This document shows, in pieces, positions 3,379-8,932 of a stretch of DNA of 8,932 nt. The stretch's first letter is position 1. Each line of letters starts with the position of its first letter. The position numbers and the translations under genes are program-made. Where the stretch lies: positions 7,331 through 16,262 of the forward strand of contig CAJUHY010000059.1 in the NCBI GenBank assembly GCA_910585895.1, written 5' to 3'. This stretch comes from an uncultured Lachnospiraceae bacterium (GTDB taxonomy: Bacteria > Bacillota > Clostridia > Lachnospirales > Lachnospiraceae). The notes under the pieces were generated by a model. It saw nothing but the letters and a program-made list of their open reading frames with translations. It did not search any database and was not told the origin of the DNA.

Positions 3379-4920
3379 CTAGCGTTTTACCAATAATGAC
3401 TTTCCAGTCATTTCCTCCGGCTGCTCCATGCCCATAATCTCAATCAACGTAGGTACGATATCTGCCAGACATCCGCCCTCTTTCAGCGTATAGCTGTCAT
3501 CATAATTGATAAGGATAAACGGCACCGGATTTGTAGTGTGAGCCGTAAAGCTTTCCTTCGTATCATAATCAATCAGCTGCTCCACGTTTCCATGGTCTGC
3601 GCACAGGAACATGGTTCCATCTACCTCTTTCAGAGCCGCTACTGCTTTGCCCACACATTCATCAACAGCCTCAACAGCCTTGATTGCTGCTGCTTCTACT
3701 CCGGTATGTCCTACCATATCAGGATTTGCAAAATTGATGATAATGACATCATACTTATCAGATTTAATCGCTTCCACCAGCTTATCACACACCTCGTATG
3801 CACTCATCTCAGGTTTCATATCATAAGTTGCAACTTTGGGAGAGTTTACAAGAATTCTCTCCTCCCCTTTGTTCGGCTCTTCCACGCCGCCATTAAAGAA
3901 AAACGTTACATGCGCGTATTTCTCTGTCTCTGCAATCCTTGCCTGAGTCTTGCCGTTCTCGGCCAGAAACTGACCGAAGGTATTATTCAGTTCTACCTTG
4001 TGGAACGCAATTAATTTATTGGGGATGGTCACATCATATTCCGTAAAGCATACATAGGTTACCTTCTTCCTTGCGCCACGGTCAAATCCATCAAATTCAT
4101 CCATGCAGAATGTCCTGGAAATCTCTCTTGCACGGTCAGGACGGAAATTGAAAAATATAATGGTATCATTATCATTGATTGTTGCAACCGGTTTGCCGTC
4201 CCGCTCAACAACAGTCGGCACTACAAACTCATCTGTCACATCTTCCGCATAAGAAGCTGCCACTGCCTCAACTGCATTGGGAACACGCTTCCCATCACCC
4301 AGAGCGATAGCGCGGTAAGCTTTCTCCACGCGATCCCAACGGTTATCACGGTCCATCGCATAGTAACGACCGGAAACCGTAGCAATCTCGCCTACGCCGA
4401 TTTCCTTCATCTTGGCCTCTAAATCCTCCATGAATCCTTTGCCGGATGTAGGCGCAGTATCACGTCCGTCTAAGAAGCAGTGTACATATACTTTCTCGAT
4501 TCCTTCTCTTTTCGCCATCTCTAAAAGTCCGTACAAATGCGTATTGTGGCTGTGAACACCGCCGTCTGATAAAAGTCCATACATATGCAGAGAGGAATTA
4601 TTTTCCTTTGCATTTTTCATGCCTGCAAGCAAGGCTTCATTCTTAAAAAAGTCGCCGTCTTCAATCTCTTTTGTAATCCTGGTAAGTTCCTGATATACAA
4701 TTCTGCCTGCACCCATGTTCAAATGCCCTACCTCAGAGTTGCCCATCTGTCCATCGGGAAGACCTACAGCAAGCCCACTGGCATAACCTCTGACAAACGG
4801 ATAATCCTTCATTAATCCATCAATATTAGGGGTATTTGCTTCATATACTGCATTTGCTTCGTGCTTATCGTTCAGTCCAAATCCATCTAAAATCATCAAT
4901 ACGGTAGGTTTCTTACTCAT
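3379..4920 (-). CDS. gpmI: 2,3-bisphosphoglycerate-independent phosphoglycerate mutase (513 aa)
   Basis: The enzyme interconverts 3-phosphoglycerate and 2-phosphoglycerate in glycolysis, using two Mn2+ ions and a phosphoserine intermediate, in the cytoplasm. It belongs to the alkaline phosphatase superfamily. Key residues are in place: D12 (MILDGFG), nucleophile S62 (MGNSEVGHLNMGAGR), H123 (GGVHSH), the D-G-R-D motif at 151-154, R185 and R191 (SGRYYAMDRD), D401 and H405 (NPDMVGHTG), D442 and H443 (CADHGN) and H461. The length matches the family (about 510). GAGGAG lies six bases before the ATG. It follows capA on the same strand with a 71-bp gap and ends at a strong terminator. In many Firmicutes it sits with gap-pgk-tpi; here it is away from them. 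Confidence 0.98.
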   Translation of the reverse strand: MSKKPTVLMILDGFGLNDKHEANAVYEANTPNIDGLMKDYPFVRGYASGLAVGLPDGQMGNSEVGHLNMGAGRIVYQELTRITKEIEDGDFFKNEALLAGMKNAKENNSSLHMYGLLSDGGVHSHNTHLYGLLEMAKREGIEKVYVHCFLDGRDTAPTSGKGFMEDLEAKMKEIGVGEIATVSGRYYAMDRDNRWDRVEKAYRAIALGDGKRVPNAVEAVAASYAEDVTDEFVVPTVVERDGKPVATINDNDTIIFFNFRPDRAREISRTFCMDEFDGFDRGARKKVTYVCFTEYDVTIPNKLIAFHKVELNNTFGQFLAENGKTQARIAETEKYAHVTFFFNGGVEEPNKGEERILVNSPKVATYDMKPEMSAYEVCDKLVEAIKSDKYDVIIINFANPDMVGHTGVEAAAIKAVEAVDECVGKAVAALKEVDGTMFLCADHGNVEQLIDYDTKESFTAHTTNPVPFILINYDDSYTLKEGGCLADIVPTLIEIMGMEQPEEMTGKSLLVKR

Positions 4921-4956
4921 AATGTTCTCCTCTTTTCTTTCTTTTTCGATACCAAG

Positions 4957-4985
4957 AGTTTACCATGTTCACAAAAAAAATACAA
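4957..4985 (-). promoter_or_regulatory. Weak promoter candidate for gpmI
   Basis: In the capA-gpmI gap, TTGTAT (4980-4985) and TAAACT (4957-4962) are spaced by 17 bases, and TGG before the -10 forms an extended -10 element. The individual boxes are poor, so gpmI may instead depend on read-through from capA. Confidence 0.3.
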
Positions 4986-4991
4986 CTCTCT

Positions 4992-6512
4992 CTAGGGAAC
5001 TTCTGTGACAATTCCATCTTCATGCACAGAAACGCCGGCAGCAGAGATATTCTGCATAAACTCCAAAATCCGCTTCTTCTCATCCTCTTCTGCCAGTGCA
5101 GTCACACACCTTCGCTGCTGACAGGGAAGGAAATGAAAGTCTATCTCATTGCTGTCCGTATGGATTACTGCCTGAGCCAGCCCAGTATCAATGCTCCTGT
5201 CATTAAACCAATAGTTTCCCAAACTGTAAATAATTGGCTTGCCATTATAGAAATCAAATCCTTGCAGACAGTGTGTGTGCCCGCCGATGATAACATCCGC
5301 ACCGGCTTCGATAAATTTCTGCCCTAATTCTACCTGGTCGCTCCCATAATGATTCGTGTTTTCCGTGCCCCAGTGCACAAAAGCAATCACATAATCGCTG
5401 TTAAGCTTCGCTTTTTCAATGACAGCTAGGAATTTATCTGGATTCAGCGTCTTTAAAACTCCTGCCGTCTCATCCGTTGCCTCTTTCGTGTAATTTATAG
5501 AACGCTCAATCTGAGTAGCAGAGACAATGGCAATCTTCCTGCCATTTGCGAGAAAATATACCGGCTTCATTGCTTCCTGCAAATTCCTGCCGGCTCCCAT
5601 GTAAGGAATACCAGCCTGCTCAATAGTCTCTAATGTGTCCAAAAGCGCTTCCTCACCATAATCATAGACATGGTTATTGGCAAGAGACAACACGTCTGTG
5701 CCGATTTCTGCAATCACGCTGACGCGTTCCGGATTTGCACGAAACGTATATGCCTTACCAGAAAGCGGCGTCCCACGGTTGCTGAATGTAAATTCATTAT
5801 TAATCATCAGGATATCTGCAGACTGCATCTCCTCCCACAGCGCATCGGAAAAACAATTCCGGATTTCCCCACCCTGCCCATCCAGATATTTGGTGGTAGA
5901 CCATCCTTCTGCAAGATTGATATCTCCAGTAAAATCTAAAACTACCCGATTTTCGTCAGCACATTCTTTGTCGTAGACCCTTTCCAGATAAGATTCCTGA
6001 ATTCCTGTCTCACGACAATATTCCACCCACAACACATGGATGGATTTTCCGGTAATCTCATACCAACTTTCCATCTGAAATGGCGGTTCCTGCAGCGTCC
6101 GCTGAAGTCCATAAAGGCTTTCTCTTCCATACTGGCCTGCCAACCACAGCAAAAAAGAATCATCGAGACGGTAAGTACCCGTCAGTTCTTTTGTCGCCTT
6201 GCCTAAAATCTCCTCAATGACTTCTGTAATCTCGGGTTCTGAAACATTGTCCTTCTCTAAACCATCCTCCTCCGACACATCAGTATCAATTGGTTCATCA
6301 CACTTTTCTAATGCTTTCTCGCCCTCCGATTCAGCAGTTTCCACCTGCACGGGGTGTAATTTTTCTTCTGCCACTGTCACATTAGAGGATTCCGCAGCAT
6401 AATCTCTGTCTCTTTGTATATTCTGAATTTCAATAGGGTACTTACAGCCCGACAGTAACATAAACACACCTGCGGTAAAAACCAGCAAAACTGATCCTCT
6501 ATTTTTTCTCAT
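4992..6512 (-). CDS. CapA-family (PGA_cap) lipoprotein (506 aa)
   Basis: This is a predicted surface lipoprotein of the CapA/PGA-synthesis metallophosphatase-like family. A signal peptide ends in the lipobox LLSGC (lipid-modified C23). Residues 40-110 form a long acidic, low-complexity linker, followed by a helical segment (110-185) and the PGA_cap domain (about 190-465). The domain shows DFTGDINL (193-200), NNEFTF (238-243), LANNHVYDYG (277-286), AFVHWGTENTN (377-387), GADVIIGGHTHCLQG (404-418) and YSLGNYWF (429-436); D197, N239, H281, H380, H412 and H414 are the likely metal or active-site residues. AAGGAG precedes the ATG by five bases. It lies 58 bp after the ECF gene without a visible terminator between. 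CapA in Bacillus anthracis helps attach polyglutamate, but no capB, capC or capE is present here. The true substrate is unknown, and the general annotation is safer than polyglutamate synthesis. Confidence 0.9.
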   Translation of the reverse strand: MRKNRGSVLLVFTAGVFMLLSGCKYPIEIQNIQRDRDYAAESSNVTVAEEKLHPVQVETAESEGEKALEKCDEPIDTDVSEEDGLEKDNVSEPEITEVIEEILGKATKELTGTYRLDDSFLLWLAGQYGRESLYGLQRTLQEPPFQMESWYEITGKSIHVLWVEYCRETGIQESYLERVYDKECADENRVVLDFTGDINLAEGWSTTKYLDGQGGEIRNCFSDALWEEMQSADILMINNEFTFSNRGTPLSGKAYTFRANPERVSVIAEIGTDVLSLANNHVYDYGEEALLDTLETIEQAGIPYMGAGRNLQEAMKPVYFLANGRKIAIVSATQIERSINYTKEATDETAGVLKTLNPDKFLAVIEKAKLNSDYVIAFVHWGTENTNHYGSDQVELGQKFIEAGADVIIGGHTHCLQGFDFYNGKPIIYSLGNYWFNDRSIDTGLAQAVIHTDSNEIDFHFLPCQQRRCVTALAEEDEKKRILEFMQNISAAGVSVHEDGIVTEVP

Positions 6513-6570
6513 CTGTACTCCTTAACATTCTTACCAACCGGCACCGCTACTATGAAACACTTTTACTAAA

Positions 6571-7185
6571 TTAAGACGTTCGTTTGACTGCCTTTTTCAA
6601 TGCCTGTGATATCGCACTGCCTACCACAAAACATGCTACAGCCTCTACAAGTCCATTGACTCCCACAAACAGCAAGATAAAAATCAGAGGATTTCCCGCG
6701 CCCATTCCCTGTGCGATACCCTGAATATAATCCGTCTGGTAAAAAAATAAAGTCAGCGTTCCCATAAAAAACAGCGTATTCATCAGAGGGCAGCAAAGAT
6801 TCGCCAGCGCCACCGACACCTTTTTTAGGAGACTGCTCTTTAAAAACACCTGATACAGCCATCCTGTCAGCCATCCCATCAGAACTCTTGAAAATACGCA
6901 TACAATAAACGTGTACACTGGATTGATACTAAGCAGCACTGCTCCAAAAGGACTCATGCCGAAACACTGGATATAGCTGGTAATACCAAATACTGCTCCC
7001 AGAACAGCTCCTGCCGCCGGACCCAAAGTTACTGCACCTACTGCCACCGGAACCACAATCAGAGTGATTTCCAAACCCAATGTACGGATATACCCTATCG
7101 GCGTAAACGCCATAAGCAGGATTATGGCAATTAGGAGCGCCATCTCCACCATATAAACAGTATTTATGTTCTTTTTATTTTCCAC
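6571..7185 (-). CDS. ECF transporter substrate-binding S component (204 aa)
   Basis: This is an integral membrane protein with about six hydrophobic segments (roughly 10-30, 36-62, 72-105, 118-145, 150-158 and 165-195) and the short, positively charged ends typical of vitamin-capturing S components. It would work with a shared energising module (EcfA, EcfA', EcfT) encoded elsewhere. The first loop (TPIGYIRTLGLEITLIVVPV) and the small-residue helix (GAVTLGPAAGAVLGAVFGIT) fit the ECF S family. The substrate cannot be assigned from sequence alone; pantothenate-type is a guess. The start is GTG 7185, about ten bases after AAGGAG; a later ATG at codon 12 lacks support. It begins 27 bp after the hairpin that follows etfA, so its expression depends on read-through or on a promoter I cannot see. 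No riboswitch fits in this short gap. Confidence 0.82.
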   Translation of the reverse strand: MENKKNINTVYMVEMALLIAIILLMAFTPIGYIRTLGLEITLIVVPVAVGAVTLGPAAGAVLGAVFGITSYIQCFGMSPFGAVLLSINPVYTFIVCVFSRVLMGWLTGWLYQVFLKSSLLKKVSVALANLCCPLMNTLFFMGTLTLFFYQTDYIQGIAQGMGAGNPLIFILLFVGVNGLVEAVACFVVGSAISQALKKAVKRTS

Positions 7186-7211
7186 TCCTGTCCCACTCCT
7201 TCCAAATACCC

Positions 7212-7253
7212 AAAAAGTACCTTTTCCCTATTTTCAGAGAAAAGGTACTTTTT
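7212..7253 (-). terminator. Intrinsic terminator after etfA, symmetrical
   Basis: Arms 7212-7226 and 7239-7253 are perfect 15-bp reverse complements around a 12-base loop. On the minus strand the hairpin GTACCTTTTC/GAAAAGGTAC is followed by TTTTT, and on the plus strand by TTTTTTA. It lies about 30 bases after the etfA stop. The ECF gene starts only 27 bp further on, which suggests partial read-through. Confidence 0.85.
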
Positions 7254-7284
7254 TATACTTCCATCATAATCTCTTCTGAAATTC

Positions 7285-8331
7285 TTATTCTGCCATCTCT
7301 GCCTTTAAAGCCTCTGTCAGAGCCGGAACAATCTTGTTCAAATCTCCAACAACGCCGTAATCAGCTACATCAAAGATTGGGGCATCCTCATCTTTGTTGA
7401 TTGCAACAATGATATCAGCTTCTTCCATACCAGCAACGTGCTGGATAGCGCCAGAAATACCAATTGCGAAGTATACGCTCGGACGTACTGTCTTTCCAGT
7501 CTGCCCTACCTGCAAATCCTGCGGCAGCCAGCCATTCTCTACAACTGCACGTGAACAGCTTACTGTTCCGCCCAGCACTGCTGCCAGATCTTTTAACATC
7601 TGGAAATTCTCTGCGCTTCCCACGCCACGTCCGCCAGATACAAGAATCTTAGCTTCCATGATATCTTCTGTCTCTTTGACAGCCTTTACGATATTTAAAA
7701 TTTCAACATATTTGTCATCCGGAGTAAATCCTGGATTGTACTCTACGATATTAGCCTTTGCACCCTTAATTGGCTCAATTTTCTGCATAACGCCAGGACG
7801 TACCGTTGCCATCTGCGGACGGTTGTCAGGACATGCAATTGTTGCAATCGTGTTACCGCCAAATGCAGGACGAGTCATAAGAAGCTGATTATGCTTCTGC
7901 TCATCTTCCTTGCCAGGAACTGGATTGAGTGGGAAATCACCAATCTCAAGTACCGTACAGTCTGCTGTCAGACCAGTCTTAACTCTCGCAGATACGCGAG
8001 GGCCTAAGTCACGTCCAATTGCAGTAGCGCCTACCAGCATAATCTCTGGCTTATACTCATCAATTACAGAAGCGAGCGCGTGTGTATATGGCTCAGTCCT
8101 GTACTCTTTCAATTCTGGATCGTCTACAACGATTACTTTGTCTGCGCCATACTCTGCCAGCTGATCTGCAAGATCCTTTACGCCGGAACCAATCAATACG
8201 GCTGTTACATCTGTATCTAAGTCTTTTGCCAAGTCTTTTGCCTTGCCAAGCAGCTCAAAAGCAATTCCGCTTAATTCATTATCTACCTGCTGTGCATAGA
8301 CATATACTCCTTTATACGCTTCTAAACCCAT
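7285..8331 (-). CDS. etfA: Electron transfer flavoprotein alpha subunit (348 aa)
   Basis: EtfA binds FAD and forms a heterodimer with EtfB. In butyrate-forming Clostridia the pair works with butyryl-CoA dehydrogenase to bifurcate NADH electrons to crotonyl-CoA and ferredoxin. The N-terminal nucleotide-fold domain covers about 8-200 (VYVYAQQVDNELSGIAFELL, then GATAIGRDLGPRVSARVKTG). The FAD domain (about 225-345) shows SGGRGVGS (232-239), SRAVVENGW (260-268), GQTGKTV (276-282), SGAIQH (293-298) and INKDEDAPIFDVADYGVVGD (311-330). I start at ATG 8331, preceded by GGTGA at six bases and matching the usual EtfA N-terminus; the in-frame upstream extension (to 8412) is unlike protein. It follows etfB on the same strand, but with an unusual spacer of about 200 bp. 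The bifurcating role is inferred from the family and taxon. Confidence 0.96.
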   Translation of the reverse strand: MGLEAYKGVYVYAQQVDNELSGIAFELLGKAKDLAKDLDTDVTAVLIGSGVKDLADQLAEYGADKVIVVDDPELKEYRTEPYTHALASVIDEYKPEIMLVGATAIGRDLGPRVSARVKTGLTADCTVLEIGDFPLNPVPGKEDEQKHNQLLMTRPAFGGNTIATIACPDNRPQMATVRPGVMQKIEPIKGAKANIVEYNPGFTPDDKYVEILNIVKAVKETEDIMEAKILVSGGRGVGSAENFQMLKDLAAVLGGTVSCSRAVVENGWLPQDLQVGQTGKTVRPSVYFAIGISGAIQHVAGMEEADIIVAINKDEDAPIFDVADYGVVGDLNKIVPALTEALKAEMAE

Positions 8332-8537
8332 TATTTTCACCACTTTCCTTATATTTGAGAATTTATCAAAATATTCACTATGATGATACCTACGAATTGC
8401 TCCGCATTTCATGCTCCCACAATTCTAAAACATTCGAAATTCGCCCTACCCGGGCTACTTTCTCATGTTTGGGCAAATCCCAAGACCATCCTTTTTCATG
8501 CCAGCATGAAACGCACGGTCTTTTTCCCTTGGTAGCA
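8332..8537 (-). other. Structured etfB-etfA spacer with nested hairpins
   Basis: This stretch holds no convincing gene. On the minus strand an outer stem AAGACC/GGTCTT (8482-8487 with 8517-8522) encloses an inner stem TTTCATGC/GCATGAAA (8494-8501 with 8504-8511). A neighbouring hairpin TTGGG/CCCAA (8469-8473 with 8479-8483) shares two bases with the outer stem, so the two are partly exclusive. GCCC/GGGC pairs lie further on at about 8440-8455. No T run follows the main hairpin, so a terminator is unlikely. It may be a dispersed palindromic repeat or an RNA processing or stability element that sets different EtfB and EtfA levels. Confidence 0.5.
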
Positions 8538-8932
8538 TCATATTACATGTTTCTCTTTCATCTTACCAACGATATAAGCAACTGCATCTTCTGCTGTATC
8601 AGGAACAACTTTCTCTCCAGCGCCCTTCTTCACTTTATCGGATGCTTTTGCAATCTTGGTAGGAGATCCTTTTAATCCAAGGTCAGAATCATCAACATCT
8701 TTCAAATCTGGTCTGCCCCAAACAGTCACTTCTTTGTCATAGGCATCGAAGATTCCGCCCGGTGTCATATAACGCGGATCATTCAATTCAGAAAGAGCAG
8801 TAATCAGGCAAGGCATTTTAGCCTTTACTTCATGATATCTGTCTTCATACTGACGCTGAACGATTACATAATCGCCATCAATCTTGATATCCTGTGCATA
8901 GGAAATAACCGGAATATTCAGATGCTCGGAAA
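8538..8932 (-). CDS. etfB: Electron transfer flavoprotein beta subunit, C-terminal part (runs off window)
   Basis: About 130 residues of the C-terminal half are present, open to the right edge and ending at TAA 8538-8540. Typical EtfB features are HLNIPVISYAQDIKIDGDYV, the recognition-loop-like segment EVKAKMPCLITALSELNDPR, and YMTPGGIFDAYDKEVTVWG, followed by a long charged tail ending KMKEKHVI. EtfB binds AMP, or in bifurcating Etf a second FAD, and docks with EtfA and the acyl-CoA dehydrogenase. The start and any upstream bcd, hbd or crt genes lie outside the window. The frame is unbroken, and the lysine/aspartate-rich C-terminus agrees with the butyryl-CoA dehydrogenase type of clostridial EtfB. 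Confidence 0.95.
   Translation of the reverse strand, partial: SEHLNIPVISYAQDIKIDGDYVIVQRQYEDRYHEVKAKMPCLITALSELNDPRYMTPGGIFDAYDKEVTVWGRPDLKDVDDSDLGLKGSPTKIAKASDKVKKGAGEKVVPDTAEDAVAYIVGKMKEKHVI

Noticed and set aside
7186..7284. Vitamin riboswitch in front of the ECF S component
   Set aside because: The gap is under 100 bp and is filled by the etfA terminator hairpin, with none of the conserved cores of known vitamin riboswitches.
7394..8164. Long plus-strand frames opposite etfA
   Set aside because: They are shadows of the strongly conserved etfA coding frame, with no ribosome binding sites and low-complexity translations.
8332..8412. Longer etfA reading frame starting at 8412
   Set aside because: The added residues are unlike EtfA, the ATG has its Shine-Dalgarno too close, and ATG 8331 gives the family's normal N-terminus.

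Overview
The window looks like the chromosome of a motile, butyrate-type member of the Firmicutes, most likely Lachnospiraceae. This rests on the EtfB/EtfA pair of the butyryl-CoA dehydrogenase kind, a short Gram-positive flagellin next to csrA, an ECF-type vitamin transporter subunit, strong AGGAGG ribosome binding sites and a moderate-to-low GC content. Nearly all genes are on the minus strand, so they are read from right to left. The exception is a small tyrosine recombinase on the plus strand.

Right part (8932 to 3379). The 3' part of etfB and all of etfA come first, separated by an unusual structured spacer of about 200 bp and closed by a hairpin terminator. A short presumed transcription unit follows: an ECF transporter S component, a CapA-family lipoprotein and gpmI (cofactor-independent phosphoglycerate mutase). 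It ends at a strong terminator at 3271-3313.

Centre (3213 to 2382). This is the most striking part. A tyrosine recombinase of 193 residues, consisting only of the catalytic domain, is enclosed by 33-bp inverted repeats (2424-2456 and 3164-3196, 32 of 33 matching). Each has the two-arm plus short-spacer form of a recombinase crossover site. At the right end inside the repeats is a near-consensus sigma-28 (FliA/SigD) flagellar promoter (3123-3150) that points away from the flagellar genes and straight into a large palindrome. Inverting the roughly 740-bp segment would place this promoter about 80-90 bp upstream of csrA, reading into csrA and the flagellin gene. I read this as a self-contained phase-variation switch for flagellin, captured here in the OFF orientation. 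This is an inference from sequence.

Left-centre (2381 to 1056). csrA (RNA-binding translational regulator) and the flagellin gene follow in tandem. The leader between them carries a hairpin with GGA in its loop, further GGA motifs including the flagellin Shine-Dalgarno, and a 14-codon upstream reading frame with its own Shine-Dalgarno. CsrA repression of flagellin translation is therefore likely, as known in Bacillus. A strong GC hairpin follows flagellin.

Left end (1055 to 1). This part is eroded: a short gene broken by a one-base loss in a G run, a second remnant split over two frames, then a promoter with a perfect inverted repeat ahead of two small genes I cannot identify. The last of these runs off the window.
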